A stretch of DNA of 64,000 nt from Pontibacillus chungwhensis BH030062 (GCF_000770675.1 NZ_AVBG01000001.1:496001-560000), one strand, 5' to 3'. Positions 7,700-17,518 are shown, numbered from the stretch's first letter. A program made the numbers and translations. Notes: a model not told the origin generated them from the sequence alone.

Positions 7700-7855
7700 G
7701 ATCCCACTCCTCCCCTATTTGGGTAAATATTTATTCACTATTCAGATATTTACGCTATCTTATCATAATACATTCTTTCACAGAAACTAAATTGACTTTT
7801 ACAACTGGATGGAACACAATCAATATGGAATCTATTTCATTCAGGAGGTGCTGTA

Positions 7856-8602
7856 GTGGAAACTTCCATATTTGCTCACAGAGGTGCAAGTAAACTGGCA
7901 CCAGAAAATACAATGGCCGCTTTCACCCTAGCTCAAAAGATGGGGGCAGATGGGATTGAGACAGATGTACAATTAACGAAGGATCATGTCCCTATCTTAA
8001 TTCATGATGAAACATTACATCGAACTACTGACGGTACAGGTTATGTGAAAGATTACACATACGAGCAATTAACAAAGCTAGACGCTGGTAAGTGGTTTAA
8101 TGAAAAATACACTGGAGAAAGGCTTCTCAGTTTAGAAGAGTTTCTGAAATGGATTTCAAATACATCACTTTCTCTAAATATTGAATTAAAAAACAACATT
8201 ATTGATTATAAAGATATTGAGAAAGAGGTACTTGCGCTTATAAAACATTACGGAGTTGCAGAAAGAACTATTATTTCGAGCTTTAACCCTAAAAGCATTA
8301 AACGTTTTAAACGATTATCAAAAGAGATTGAATGCGCTTGTTTAACAAGCAGACGCCCGAAAGATCTTCAAAGCCTTATTGAAGAGACAAAAGCCAACGC
8401 GCTGCACATAAATTATAACGCGTTAAATAGAGGATTAATTAAAGAAGCAAAGCGTCTCCATCTCCCCGTTAGAACGTACACGATTAATCGCCCATCGAGG
8501 TTAATGCGTTCCTATAAACTAGAGGTGGATGGCATCTTTACAGATGTTCCCCATTCTGCCATTGAATACAGAGAATTATATTTACATAAACACAAACCAT
8601 AA
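7856..8602 (+). CDS. Glycerophosphodiester phosphodiesterase
   Basis: A 248-residue GDPD-family TIM-barrel enzyme hydrolysing glycerophosphodiesters to glycerol-3-phosphate and an alcohol. The N-terminus holds the general acid/base His and Ca ligands: AHRGASKLAPENT, GIETDVQLTKD and LIHDETLHRTTDGTG, with the conserved ELK motif (LNIELKNN). No signal peptide, so cytoplasmic, like UgpQ/YhdW rather than secreted GlpQ. The GTG at 7856 lies 5 bases after AGGAGGTG. Single gene closed by its own terminator. Confidence 0.9.
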   Translation: METSIFAHRGASKLAPENTMAAFTLAQKMGADGIETDVQLTKDHVPILIHDETLHRTTDGTGYVKDYTYEQLTKLDAGKWFNEKYTGERLLSLEEFLKWISNTSLSLNIELKNNIIDYKDIEKEVLALIKHYGVAERTIISSFNPKSIKRFKRLSKEIECACLTSRRPKDLQSLIEETKANALHINYNALNRGLIKEAKRLHLPVRTYTINRPSRLMRSYKLEVDGIFTDVPHSAIEYRELYLHKHKP

Positions 8603-8633
8603 TAAGTGAGCGCTTTTAGCTCACTTATTTTTA
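8601..8633 (+). terminator. Terminator of the GDPD gene
   Basis: AATAAGTGAGC, 7-nt loop, GCTCACTTATT followed by TTTTATTT. Confidence 0.85.
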
Positions 8634-8777
8634 TTTGACTTAATCTTGTTAATTATTTTAAGTATTTTAGAAAATATACAGAAAACGCATACAATACATT
8701 TATTAGAACGATATTACATATTTTACTAATAAATACGTTTGAGAAAGCACTTTCATTGATATATCAGTGTTTATGCT

Positions 8778-8806
8778 TTGCAATATTCCTTAATCAATTA
8801 TAAAAT
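8778..8806 (+). promoter_or_regulatory. Candidate gapN promoter
   Basis: TTGCAA, 17 bases, TAAAAT, about 85 bases upstream of the gapN start. Confidence 0.45.
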
Positions 8807-8891
8807 AACTTACAGTGAAGCATCTTAGTAAAGAATTATTAAAATTTTTAACTACCTGAAGTAGACACTGAACCATAAAGGAGTTTTACAA

Positions 8892-10334
8892 GTGAGTACA
8901 ACTACAAACGAAATGATTAAAACATTACTAAACGGAGAATGGAATGTAAGCGAATCAAACGCTACTGTTGATATTTATTCTCCTTCCAATAAAGAATTAG
9001 TCGGAAGCGTACCTTCTTTATCTCAAGAAGAGTTAAATACTTCAATTGAAAATACATCACAAGCTCAATTAGCTTGGGCAGAACGTTCAGTACAAGAGCG
9101 TGGCGAAATCTTGAACAAATGGGCAGATCTCCTCGAGGAACGTAAAGAAGAAATAGGCACGGCTATTATGAGAGAAGTAGCCAAGAACAAGAAGTCCTCT
9201 GTATCTGAAGTAGAGCGTACTGTTGATTACATTCGTTACACAGTAGAAGATGCTTATCGCTTAAACGGCGAAGTAAAACGTGGAGACGGATTCAAAGGTG
9301 GTTCTCGTTCTAAAGTAGGTTTAGCTGAAAAAGCTCCACTTGGCACAATTTTAGCCATTGGTCCATTTAACTACCCAGTAAACCTCTCTGCTTCAAAGAT
9401 TGCTCCAGCTCTTGTTCAAGGGAACAGTGTAGTCTTTAAACCGGCTACTCAAGGTGCAATTAGTGGTATTAAAATGGTGGAAGCTTTAATCGATGCTGGC
9501 CTGCCGAAAGAACTTGTAACAGTCGCAACAGGACGCGGTTCTGTAATTGGTGATTTCCTAGTTCAACACCCTAGAGTAGACATGATCTCGTTCACAGGCG
9601 GAACTAGTACAGGTCGCCATATTGCCAAGCTTTCTTCTATGGTACCTCTTGTTCTTGAACTTGGTGGTAAGGACCCAGCAATTGTCCTTGAAGATGCAGA
9701 CCTAGATAAAGCAGCAAAAGAAATTGTAGCAGGTGCATATAGTTACTCTGGTCAACGCTGCACTGCCATTAAGCGCGTTTTAGTTCAAGATGAAATTGCA
9801 GATGAGCTTGTGGACCGTATAGCCCATAAAGTGAAGAGCCTTTCTGTTGGTATGCCAGAGGATAATAAAGATATAACCCCATTAATTGATAACAAGAGCG
9901 CAGATTATGTTCAAAGTTTAATTGATGATGCGAAAGAGCAAGGAGCCAAAGTTGTATCAGGCGACACACGTGAAGGTAACCTTCTTCACCCTACTCTTCT
10001 AGACAACGTAACAACTGACATGCGTGTAGCTTGGGAAGAGCCATTCGGCCCTGTTCTTCCAATCATCCGCGTATCGAGTCAGTCTGAAGCTATTCAGATT
10101 GCAAACGAATCTGAATATGGCTTGCAAGCGAGTATCTTTACAAAGAATATTGACAACGCGATGAGTATCGCAGACAAACTAGAAGTCGGCACTGTTCAAC
10201 TGAACGGTAAAACCTCCCGCGGTCCGGATCACTTCCCATTCTTAGGTGTAAAATCATCAGGTCTTGGTGTACAAGGAATTCGCGAAAGCCTTCTGTCCGT
10301 TGTACGCGATAAAGTTACTGTTATCAATATGTAA
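8892..10334 (+). CDS. gapN: Non-phosphorylating NADP-dependent GAPDH (GapN)
   Basis: A 480-residue aldehyde dehydrogenase superfamily enzyme of the GapN group, oxidising glyceraldehyde-3-phosphate directly to 3-phosphoglycerate with NADP, making NADPH but no ATP. Catalytic Asn160 (GPFNYPVN), Glu256 (LELGGKD) and Cys290 (SGQRCTA) are in place, and SGQRCTAIKRVLV is the GapN-specific variant of the active-site signature. GTG start after AAAGGAG; strong terminator behind. It provides NADPH from glycolysis, which would suit a cell making much proline as compatible solute; that link is inference. Confidence 0.93.
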   Translation: MSTTTNEMIKTLLNGEWNVSESNATVDIYSPSNKELVGSVPSLSQEELNTSIENTSQAQLAWAERSVQERGEILNKWADLLEERKEEIGTAIMREVAKNKKSSVSEVERTVDYIRYTVEDAYRLNGEVKRGDGFKGGSRSKVGLAEKAPLGTILAIGPFNYPVNLSASKIAPALVQGNSVVFKPATQGAISGIKMVEALIDAGLPKELVTVATGRGSVIGDFLVQHPRVDMISFTGGTSTGRHIAKLSSMVPLVLELGGKDPAIVLEDADLDKAAKEIVAGAYSYSGQRCTAIKRVLVQDEIADELVDRIAHKVKSLSVGMPEDNKDITPLIDNKSADYVQSLIDDAKEQGAKVVSGDTREGNLLHPTLLDNVTTDMRVAWEEPFGPVLPIIRVSSQSEAIQIANESEYGLQASIFTKNIDNAMSIADKLEVGTVQLNGKTSRGPDHFPFLGVKSSGLGVQGIRESLLSVVRDKVTVINM

Positions 10335-10350
10335 TAAGTAAATTAACACG

Positions 10351-10389
10351 AAGAAGGCTCAGAGTTTATATAAACTCTGAGCCTTCTTT
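10351..10389 (+). terminator. Terminator of gapN
   Basis: AAGAAGGCTCAGAGTTTA pairs perfectly with TAAACTCTGAGCCTTCTT, followed by TTATTGTT. Confidence 0.9.
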
Positions 10390-10431
10390 ATTGTTCTTAA
10401 GTATAAGCTGAGATCCTCATCTCGTATTTAA

Positions 10432-10614
10432 TCAACGGTTTTCTTTCTGATCTTTCTTCATTAAAGTGACTACGTGTTCTTTTGGTGTCCAACAATTAAA
10501 CTTCCATTTGGGGTCTGTTTCATAGCCCAATCGTTCACAGAATCGCTTCGATTTCCTCTTTTCTTTGATGATCGTGAAGTGAACACATGTAGCGCAACAA
10601 TGAAAGTCCTTCAC
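10432..10614 (-). CDS. Small cysteine-rich protein of unknown function
   Basis: About 60 residues, with the conserved-looking pattern DFHCCATCVHF, RFCERLGYETDP and KFNCWTPKE; the C-C-x-x-C, C and C-W-T-P-K elements suggest a small zinc-binding fold. No function known to me. GTG at 10614 lies 8 bases after GGAGG and gives a protein starting M-K-D-F-H-C-C; an ATG two codons earlier (10620) is too close to the ribosome site. Confidence 0.65.
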   Translation of the reverse strand: MKDFHCCATCVHFTIIKEKRKSKRFCERLGYETDPKWKFNCWTPKEHVVTLMKKDQKENR

Positions 10615-10752
10615 CTCCATCACCTCCGGGAATCCATATTGTATTCAGTGTAACACAAGGTCAAGTGCCTATTTTCAAATTTCCTCTTGGAACAAAGACC
10701 CACATAAGGCTAAAACAGCATATTATAACCGGAGAAGATAAAGGAGGAGGAA

Positions 10753-11061
10753 ATGTTTATGCATTACAACGGTTATTCACATTCCACGCACCCGTACTAT
10801 GAGAACAATAATATATACAGGTCAGATGAACGAATCTTTATAGGAAGACGTCCTTTTGGATTTGGAGGTCCTTTTGGATTTGGGCGTCCATTTTTCGGCG
10901 GGCCCTTTGTTGGCGGTCTTGTAGGAGGGCTTGTAGGCAGCGCCCTCTTAGCACCTCGCCCTCCCTATCCGTATTATCCACCATACTATGGATACGGCTA
11001 CGGCCCAGGCCCATATCCTTATTATGGAGGATATGGTTACGGAGGGTATGGAGGATACTAA
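10753..11061 (+). CDS. Gly/Tyr/Pro-rich small protein
   Basis: 102 residues of low complexity: a His/Tyr/Asn-rich start, a G-F-G-G-P-F repeat region (residues 35-60), a short hydrophobic G-G-L-V-G stretch and a C-terminus made almost only of Pro, Tyr and Gly. Such composition is seen in spore coat and inner-spore proteins of Bacillales, but no family is identified. AAGGAGGAGG precedes the ATG. Free-standing gene with a perfect-palindrome terminator. Confidence 0.7.
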   Translation: MFMHYNGYSHSTHPYYENNNIYRSDERIFIGRRPFGFGGPFGFGRPFFGGPFVGGLVGGLVGSALLAPRPPYPYYPPYYGYGYGPGPYPYYGGYGYGGYGGY

Positions 11062-11103
11062 AACCGACCTTCCCACTCTATTATCATGAATAGCAATATT
11101 CAC

Positions 11104-11137
11104 ATAAGGACTAAATCAGATCTGATTTAGTCCTTAT
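11104..11137 (+). terminator. Terminator (perfect palindrome)
   Basis: AAGGACTAAATCAGA and its exact complement TCTGATTTAGTCCTT without a loop, followed by ATTTT. Confidence 0.75.
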
Positions 11138-11202
11138 TTTCATACATATGACTACCCTAATTAACTGATTCTATCAAAAAAGAAAAAGATATCGCTATCA
11201 AA

Positions 11203-11227
11203 GTTTCAAACTGGTTACAAGTGGAAT
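11203..11227 (+). promoter_or_regulatory. Possible SigB promoter
   Basis: GTTTCA, 13 bases, TGGAAT resembles the SigB consensus GTTTAA-N12-14-GGGTAT. The gene behind it is of the general stress protein 39 type, which fits SigB control. Confidence 0.4.
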
Positions 11228-11278
11228 AGTACCTCCGAACCTTAAAATAGTTTTGCGCCATAATAAGGAGGACTCTAT

Positions 11279-12148
11279 ATGAATCGCGATGATTTAATGC
11301 AAGATGGACCACGTAAACAAGAACAAGGACGTCAGCCAGGATATGAAGCCCAAATGAATCCTTCCCCTCTTCAAGCGGACGAAGACTATAAGAGCGGGAA
11401 TAAACTTAAAGGAAAAGTAACGTTGATCACAGGAGGAGACAGTGGAATTGGTCGCTCTGTAGCCATAGGCTATGCTAAAGAAGGGGCTCACGTCGCAATT
11501 TCTTACTTAGATGAACACGAAGATGCAGAAGAAACCAAGAAGAAAGTAGAAGCAGAAGGCGCCCAAGCTTTACTTCTGCCAGGTGATGTTGGCGATGATG
11601 CAACCTGCCGTGATATTGTAGCGAAAACAGTAGACACATTTGGCAAACTTGACGTGTTAGTCAATAATGCAGCAGAACAGCATCCGAAAGAATCAATCGA
11701 AGATATATCAGTAGAACAATTAGAAAGCACGTTCAAGACAAATATTTTCTCCATGTTCCATATGGTAAAAGCAGCACTCCCACATTTAAAACAAGGGAGC
11801 GCTATTATCAACACAGCTTCCATCAACCCTTATACAGGAAACGCTGAATTAGTCGACTACACAGCTACAAAAGGTGCCGTGGTCGCCTTCACACGGTCTA
11901 TGGCCCAACAACTTGTAAACCGCGGCATCCGAGTAAACGGTGTAGCACCAGGACCTATCTGGACCCCTCTTATTCCGGCGACCTTCCCAGAAGAGGAAGT
12001 AGATCAATTCGGAACAAATACCTTAATGGGGCGCCCAGGCCAACCCGTTGAACACGTTGGGAGTTATGTGCTTCTTGCCTCTGATGACTCGTCCTATATG
12101 ACAGGTCAATTCATTCATATTAACGGCGGCTTATATACATCTAGCTGA
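11279..12148 (+). CDS. SDR oxidoreductase, general-stress GSP39/YhxC type
   Basis: A 289-residue SDR with the long N-terminal extension (QEQGRQPGYEAQMNP-like, residues 15-30) characteristic of the YdaD/YhdF/YhxC group of Bacillus stress proteins. Motifs: TGGDSGIGRS near residue 50, NNAAEQHP, Ser-Ile-Asn...Tyr-x-x-x-Lys (DYTATKGA) and the C-terminal ASDDSSYMTGQFIHINGG. Probably NADP-dependent; substrate unknown. AAGGAGGA precedes the ATG. Single gene under a possible SigB promoter. Confidence 0.88.
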   Translation: MNRDDLMQDGPRKQEQGRQPGYEAQMNPSPLQADEDYKSGNKLKGKVTLITGGDSGIGRSVAIGYAKEGAHVAISYLDEHEDAEETKKKVEAEGAQALLLPGDVGDDATCRDIVAKTVDTFGKLDVLVNNAAEQHPKESIEDISVEQLESTFKTNIFSMFHMVKAALPHLKQGSAIINTASINPYTGNAELVDYTATKGAVVAFTRSMAQQLVNRGIRVNGVAPGPIWTPLIPATFPEEEVDQFGTNTLMGRPGQPVEHVGSYVLLASDDSSYMTGQFIHINGGLYTSS

Positions 12149-12157
12149 CCTTCTCAA

Positions 12158-12198
12158 CAAAAAAGCAGCCCTCCCCTTCCGGGAAGAGCTGCTTTTTT
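12158..12198. terminator. Bidirectional terminator
   Basis: AAAAAAGCAGC...CTTCC / GGAAG...GCTGCTTTTTT between converging genes. Confidence 0.85.
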
Positions 12199-12215
12199 GT
12201 TGTTGCGTCCCCCTT

Positions 12216-12701
12216 TTACAAAAGGGTTACGTTAAGAATAAACCAACCTATAATAAACGTTTGAATAATGAACTTTGCGAGGGTTCCTCCAAGAAATCCA
12301 ATAATAGCTCCTTTTGATGACTGAAGAGCTACTTGCAAATCTTCTTTCTGAATATATTCAGTAATAAAAACGAAAATAAACGGTACAAGAATTACACCAA
12401 AAGGCGGGAATACAAATGAGCCTATGATTACACCAATCGCAGCCATGCGTTCCCCCCACTTTGTTCCCCCATAGTGCTTAACAGCTTTACTGTTTATAAT
12501 AATATCAGAGATAAGTAGCACAATAGTTAACACAACCATCGTAATCCAATACCATAAGCCTAATTCATTACCATTTACAGCGAATTGATACACAAGTACG
12601 CTGATCCACAGAAATAACGGACTTGGTAAAACGGGATAAACTAATCCAACATAACTGAAAATAAAGCTTAAAATAATAATAAGCCACCAAATAATATCCA
12701 T
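12216..12701 (-). CDS. DUF456 membrane protein (YqgC-like)
   Basis: A 161-residue integral membrane protein with four to five hydrophobic segments. The GLVYPVLPSPLFLW opening, the VKHYGGTKWGERMAAIG loop and the GVILVPFIFVFITEYI / GFLGGTLAKFIIQ segments fit DUF456. Function unknown. AGGAG precedes the ATG. It shares direction with the downstream-of-pab region but is separated from pabBC by about 70 bases without a clear terminator. Confidence 0.85.
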   Translation of the reverse strand: MDIIWWLIIILSFIFSYVGLVYPVLPSPLFLWISVLVYQFAVNGNELGLWYWITMVVLTIVLLISDIIINSKAVKHYGGTKWGERMAAIGVIIGSFVFPPFGVILVPFIFVFITEYIQKEDLQVALQSSKGAIIGFLGGTLAKFIIQTFIIGWFILNVTLL

Positions 12702-12772
12702 TTATTCGCTCCTGTCTCTTAAAATCTTGTTCGACACTACTATGCCAAATTTCAAACCCCTTGTCTAACGTT

Positions 12773-14500
12773 TTAGTGAACTAGATCAACCTTCACCCAT
12801 TTCTTCAAACCATTAATCATCCATACTTCACTAGCACGCTCTAAATCTTCTTTATAGAGTGTACGCACGTGTAAGACACCTTCCTCAATTAAATATTCAC
12901 GATACGTACCAGATAATAACCCACTCTCTATAGGTGGTGTTACATAATCACCATCTATAAGCAAAACAACATTTCCAATCAAAAATTCTGTTAGCTCTCT
13001 TCTTTTGTTAAAAAGGAGAACAGAATAATATTCAGAGTCCTTGTGCTCGTTGTATACATCTCTATGAGTTGTTTTATGATATAGAAAAGGATCCTCCTCA
13101 TTAACCGATGTTTCCGCTATCTTACACCTCACAGCACGTAAAAGCTCTTTTTCTGGAACAACCTCACTCGTGATCTCGCCTTCTTTATTTAGTAAAAGTC
13201 TTACTTTGTAAAGGCCGTTTGAATAGCAACCCTTTATTTCCTCTAATTTTTCATGAATAGATGTCTCTGGCCAAGAGTATTGAAAGTAGGTGGCACTAGA
13301 TTTCATACGCTTCAGATGCTTCTCAATTAGGAAATAATCACCATTTTCCAGACGAATGGTTTCTAGAAGATGAAAAGAGGGACGTTTCTCCGTTAGAAGT
13401 TTAGCTTTTACCCAAAGTTCGTCATATTCCCCTTTTGATGTAGATTCCCACGTTATTCCTCCGCCAGCACCGTATGTAGCGATCCTGGAATTGTGGTCAA
13501 TCCAAACGGTACGTATAGGAACGTTAAAGACCGCATTTCGATCTGGTGTGATCATCCCAATAGCTCCACAGTATACATCTCGGGGTGATTGTTCTAATGA
13601 AGATATATAATCCATCGTCCGGATCTTAGGAGCTCCTGTAATCGAACCACACGGGAACAAAGCACGAAACACCTCAAAAAAAGGTAGTTCTTGGGCTATT
13701 TCCCCCTGGACAGTAGAAGTCATTTGGTGGACGGTTGGATACGTTTCTATCTCAAATAATCGAGGTACCTTAACGGTTCCCGGTCTAGCAATACGACCAA
13801 GGTCATTACGAAGCAAGTCAACAATCATTACGTTTTCAGAACGATCTTTCTCTGACTGAGATAAGTGCTGCCTCAATTCTTCATCTTCTATAGTTGTTTT
13901 CCCTCTCTTCACCGTCCCTTTCATAGGCTTTGTTGTGAGAAGCCCGCCATCTTTGCGAAAGAATAACTCCGGAGAGGCAGACAGGATCGAGTAATCGTCA
14001 AAATGTAAATAAGCGCTATAGGACGATCGTTGATTATGGGCTAAAACATTAAATAGGGCGTGATCGTTTCCACTAAACTCAGCTTTTAAACGAGCTGTAT
14101 AGTTCACCTGATACGTGTCCCCTTTTTCAATAGCCTCATGTATGGCGTGAATCCCTCTCTGGTACTCGGTATAATTAGATTGGAGTTTCCAGTTAGAAAC
14201 TTCATAACCGTTTGTAATTGACGCCAGGGGGACTGCGCTAGTATCTCGAAAAACCCCCATCTTCAGTAAAGGCATATCAGGATTCAATGCAACCTTAAAA
14301 CGTTCATCAAAAGCTGGTGCTGCTTCATAGGATACATAGCCAGCCACATACATCCCTTCCTCAATTGCCTCTTCTATCCTTTTAAAAGCAGGCTCAATGT
14401 CTTGCACTTCATTTGCTTCAATAACGTATTCGGGATTCGTAAATACATATGGCTCAACAACACCTTGCTGATCTGCAAAATTAAATTGAAATTTAATCAT
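12773..14500 (-). CDS. pabB: Aminodeoxychorismate synthase I fused to lyase (PabB-PabC)
   Basis: A 575-residue two-domain enzyme. Residues 1-360 are the chorismate-binding synthase: TKPMKGTVKRG carries the conserved active-site Lys, with SEKDRSENVMIVDLLRNDLGR and FPCGSITGAPKIRTM following. Residues about 375-575 are an aminotransferase class IV lyase (FHLLETIRLENGDYFLIEKHLKRM, then LYKVRLLL with the PLP Lys and a SGTYREYLIEEG end). Together they make p-aminobenzoate from chorismate and glutamine. ATG at 14500 follows AGGAGG and overlaps the pabA stop by 4 bases (ATGA), indicating coupled translation. No gene for a separate PabC is needed. Confidence 0.92.
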   Translation of the reverse strand: MIKFQFNFADQQGVVEPYVFTNPEYVIEANEVQDIEPAFKRIEEAIEEGMYVAGYVSYEAAPAFDERFKVALNPDMPLLKMGVFRDTSAVPLASITNGYEVSNWKLQSNYTEYQRGIHAIHEAIEKGDTYQVNYTARLKAEFSGNDHALFNVLAHNQRSSYSAYLHFDDYSILSASPELFFRKDGGLLTTKPMKGTVKRGKTTIEDEELRQHLSQSEKDRSENVMIVDLLRNDLGRIARPGTVKVPRLFEIETYPTVHQMTSTVQGEIAQELPFFEVFRALFPCGSITGAPKIRTMDYISSLEQSPRDVYCGAIGMITPDRNAVFNVPIRTVWIDHNSRIATYGAGGGITWESTSKGEYDELWVKAKLLTEKRPSFHLLETIRLENGDYFLIEKHLKRMKSSATYFQYSWPETSIHEKLEEIKGCYSNGLYKVRLLLNKEGEITSEVVPEKELLRAVRCKIAETSVNEEDPFLYHKTTHRDVYNEHKDSEYYSVLLFNKRRELTEFLIGNVVLLIDGDYVTPPIESGLLSGTYREYLIEEGVLHVRTLYKEDLERASEVWMINGLKKWVKVDLVH

Positions 14501-15078
14501 GAAGAAGCAACCTCCTTTACCGCAAAGAAGTTCTGTAACATATCATACCCCAGGCTTGTAAGGATCGCTTCAGGATGGAATTGAATACCTTCGATTGGGT
14601 ATTTTTTGTGACGAACCCCCATAATAGCCCCGTCTTCTGAACGCGAAGTCACTATGAGATCATTCGGGAACGCCTTTTCTTGTGCGACCAATGAGTGATA
14701 CCTCGTCACAGAAGTTGGTGACGGTAACCCCTCATATACTCCTTGGCAATCGTGATGGATGTTCGTTACTTTCCCGTGCATGGGACGATCTCCTTTCACA
14801 ATTAATCCGCCAAAGGATTCTACAATAACCTGATGCCCAAGACAAATCCCTAGTATAGGAACTTGTTTGTAAAAATGCTTAACAATGGACAAACAAATGC
14901 CCGCTTCCATAGGAGTTCCAGGACCGGGAGAGAGAACAATGGCCTCAGGAGTCAGTGCCTCAATCTCTTCAATAGTTATTTGGTCATTTCGGTAGACCTC
15001 TACCTCATAACCAGCCATTTGAATATATTGAAATAAATTATACGTAAATGAATCATAGTTATCGATCATGATGATCAT
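14497..15078 (-). CDS. pabA: Glutamine amidotransferase PabA/TrpG
   Basis: A 193-residue class I glutamine amidotransferase supplying ammonia to PabB. The triad is visible: ILGICLGHQ (Cys), and IEGIQFHPEAIL (His, Glu), with IDNYDSFTYNL at the N-terminus. In Bacillus the same protein can serve anthranilate synthase as well. The ATG at 15078 lies 5 bases after GGTGG; an ATG at 15069 gives M-I-D-N-Y-D and is the alternative. Confidence 0.9.
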   Translation of the reverse strand: MIIMIDNYDSFTYNLFQYIQMAGYEVEVYRNDQITIEEIEALTPEAIVLSPGPGTPMEAGICLSIVKHFYKQVPILGICLGHQVIVESFGGLIVKGDRPMHGKVTNIHHDCQGVYEGLPSPTSVTRYHSLVAQEKAFPNDLIVTSRSEDGAIMGVRHKKYPIEGIQFHPEAILTSLGYDMLQNFFAVKEVASS

Positions 15079-15116
15079 TCTTACCACCGCTTTTATGTAA
15101 TAGTATTAACCTTTTT

Positions 15117-15146
15117 ATTATAGCTTGATTTGGGTCCCCCACACAA
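15117..15146 (-). promoter_or_regulatory. Candidate pab operon promoter
   Basis: On the minus strand TTGTGT, 18 bases, TATAAT; the -10 is perfect, the -35 weak. Confidence 0.4.
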
Positions 15147-15259
15147 AAGGAGATATTTTTATATGGAGGAAGTTTTAAGATAATCTAAACAGAACGATTG
15201 AACATCGTTACTTGTCTAAAAATATGATATGGTTAACCTCATAAGATCGGAGGTAAAAA

Positions 15260-16426
15260 ATGACGTTTCTTTTGTTCATAACCATTATGTTTTGGGCCTT
15301 CGCTCTTTGGGATGGGTGGAGGGGATTACGCTCTATTCAAGACCTCAGGAACATTAAAAGGCAAAGTTCAAAGCAATTTGTGTCTGTAATAGTAGCCGCC
15401 AAAGATGAAGAATGTGCTATTGACAAAACGCTTCAATCATTAGCATCACAAACACACGAGTTCCTTGAAATTATTGCCGTAAATGACCGCTCAGAAGACA
15501 ACACGGGCTCTATTATGAAGAAATGGGAGAATAAATTACCGCTTCAAGTAAAAACGATCACCATTGAAACACTTCCTGAAGGTTGGTTAGGTAAGAATCA
15601 CGCACTCTATAAAGGGTATCAAGAAGCTGAAGGTGACGTAATTGTTTTTACAGACGGTGATATTCAATTTTCAGAGAGCGCCATCGAACGAGCACTCTCG
15701 TTTCTTGAACAAGAGAAAGCTGATCACCTTACTGTTGCTCCTAATTTAGTAACAAAAAGTAAAGGACTAAAAGCTTTTATATCCTATTTTATGTTTGGAT
15801 TTGGCTTCTTTAAGAGACCTTGGACGGCTAATAATGACCATTCCCAGAAAGGTGGAATGGGGATCGGAGCGTTCAATATGTTAAAGCGACCAACCTACGA
15901 AGCGATAGGAACTCATGAATTGATTGCCAAACGACCTGATGATGACTTATTTCTAGGACAAAAGGTTAAATCCCTGGGATATAAGCAGCGTCTCGCTACA
16001 GGTATGGAAGACATATCAGTTGAATGGTATTCCTCTTTACAAGAAGCAATTAAAGGATTAGAAAAGAACACATTTGCTGGTTTGAACTATTCATTTCTAT
16101 TAAGTATTGTTGCCGTTATAGGTACGTTTACTTCTCAAGTGTTTCCTTTTATAACATTGTTATTTTCAACATATACTAATAGAGCACTCAGTCTTATTGC
16201 TATAACACTTATGTGTACTTTAATGGCCATAACCACTAAGAAACTGACTCAATTTAAGACAATTTATGCGCTCACCCTCCCCTACTCTGCTCTGTTGTTC
16301 ATCTATACAATTGGACGAGCCGTATCACTCACAATAAAAAGAGGTGGAATTGAGTGGCGGGGAACATTCTATTCCTTAAAAGAATTAAAAGATGCTCATA
16401 AGGAACAATTAAAATCCAAGCATTAA
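15260..16426 (+). CDS. Membrane-linked family 2 glycosyltransferase
   Basis: A 388-residue GT-A glycosyltransferase: one N-terminal membrane segment, a nucleotide-sugar domain with VSVIVAAKDEE (residues 40-52), AVNDRSEDNTG, VIVFTDGDIQF (the D-x-D type metal site) and RPDDDLFLGQKVKSLG, then about three C-terminal membrane segments. LPEGWLGKNHALYKGYQEA is typical of the CrtQ/HpnB-like branch that glycosylates carotenoids or hopanoids; no carotenoid genes are nearby, so the acceptor is unknown. ATG follows GGAGG. Confidence 0.82.
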   Translation: MTFLLFITIMFWAFALWDGWRGLRSIQDLRNIKRQSSKQFVSVIVAAKDEECAIDKTLQSLASQTHEFLEIIAVNDRSEDNTGSIMKKWENKLPLQVKTITIETLPEGWLGKNHALYKGYQEAEGDVIVFTDGDIQFSESAIERALSFLEQEKADHLTVAPNLVTKSKGLKAFISYFMFGFGFFKRPWTANNDHSQKGGMGIGAFNMLKRPTYEAIGTHELIAKRPDDDLFLGQKVKSLGYKQRLATGMEDISVEWYSSLQEAIKGLEKNTFAGLNYSFLLSIVAVIGTFTSQVFPFITLLFSTYTNRALSLIAITLMCTLMAITTKKLTQFKTIYALTLPYSALLFIYTIGRAVSLTIKRGGIEWRGTFYSLKELKDAHKEQLKSKH

Positions 16427-16498
16427 ACAAGTAAAGAAGCCTTGATTATGAAATAATATATTCATTCTTACATAACGATAAAGGAGGCACCATTTCCA

Positions 16499-17518
16499 AT
16501 GGAATCTAGTTTATTCTCCCCTATTACATTCGGAAAAGTGACATTAAAGAACCGTATTGCTATGTCCCCAATGTGTATGTATTCTTCACACACAGAAGAT
16601 GGAAAAGTAGCACCGTTTCACTTAGCTCATTATGAAAGCCGCGCTGCAGGTCAAGCAGGCCTTATTATGATTGAAGCGACATCAGTATTACCTGAAGGCC
16701 GAATCTCTCCACAAGACCTCGGCATATGGAGCGATGATCACATTGTAGGATTACAACAAATCAACGAAGGAATCCATCGCCATGGAGCAAGATCTGCCAT
16801 ACAATTAGGACATGCTGGACGTAAGGCGATATTGGAGCAAGAAATATTTGCACCAAGCGCCATCCCATTCAAAGAAGATATGAAAACACCAACCGAAATG
16901 ACCAATCATGATATAAAGCGGACGATTGAAGCCTTCAAGGAAGCTGCTCGACGTTCCAAAGAAGCGCACTTTGATATCATTGAGTTACATGGAGCACATG
17001 GTTATTTGATTAGTCAGTTCTTATCCCCCCTTACGAATAAGCGCACTGACGAATATGGCGGGGACCGTAATGGACGCTTTCGCTTCTTAGAAGAAGTGAT
17101 TGAAGAAGTGAAAACCGCATGGGATGGTCCGATTTTCGTCCGCATCTCAGCTAATGAACACGATGATAACGGCAACCAAATGGATGATTTTCTCTACTAT
17201 GCAGAGCGCATGAAAGCTCTCGGGATTCATTTAATCGACTGTAGTTCTGGTGGCGTTGTACCAGTTCGTCCAGAAGTATATCCTGGATATCAGCTACAAT
17301 ATGCAGATCAAATACGTAACCAAGCATCTATTGCAACAGGCGCAGTTGGTATGATTACTTCTGGCCTTCAAGCAGAAGAAGTCATTCGTAACGAAAGAGC
17401 AGATCTAATCTTCGTAGCTCGTGCAATGCTCCGAAACCCTTATTGGCCGAAAGCGGCTGCTGATGAACTCGGCGTCGAATTAGAAGGTCCAGTGCAATAC
17501 AAACGAGGTTGGATGTAA
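16499..17518 (+). CDS. namA: NADPH dehydrogenase NamA (old yellow enzyme YqjM)
   Basis: A 339-residue FMN-dependent ene-reductase reducing alpha,beta-unsaturated aldehydes, ketones and nitro compounds, thought to detoxify electrophiles. All residues known for B. subtilis YqjM fall at the same numbers: Cys26 and Tyr28 (MSPMCMYSS), His164 and His167 (ELHGAHGY) and Arg336 in the C-terminal K-R-G-W arginine finger. AAAGGAGG precedes the ATG. Followed by a strong terminator, so separate from the arsR-rnz operon although adjacent to it, as in the B. subtilis yqjK-yqjM order. Confidence 0.95.
   Translation: MESSLFSPITFGKVTLKNRIAMSPMCMYSSHTEDGKVAPFHLAHYESRAAGQAGLIMIEATSVLPEGRISPQDLGIWSDDHIVGLQQINEGIHRHGARSAIQLGHAGRKAILEQEIFAPSAIPFKEDMKTPTEMTNHDIKRTIEAFKEAARRSKEAHFDIIELHGAHGYLISQFLSPLTNKRTDEYGGDRNGRFRFLEEVIEEVKTAWDGPIFVRISANEHDDNGNQMDDFLYYAERMKALGIHLIDCSSGGVVPVRPEVYPGYQLQYADQIRNQASIATGAVGMITSGLQAEEVIRNERADLIFVARAMLRNPYWPKAAADELGVELEGPVQYKRGWM

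Noticed and set aside
8742-8755. AGAAAGCACTTTCA, cre-like sequence upstream of gapN
   Set aside because: The central CG of the CcpA site is CA here and the first base also differs; too weak to annotate.
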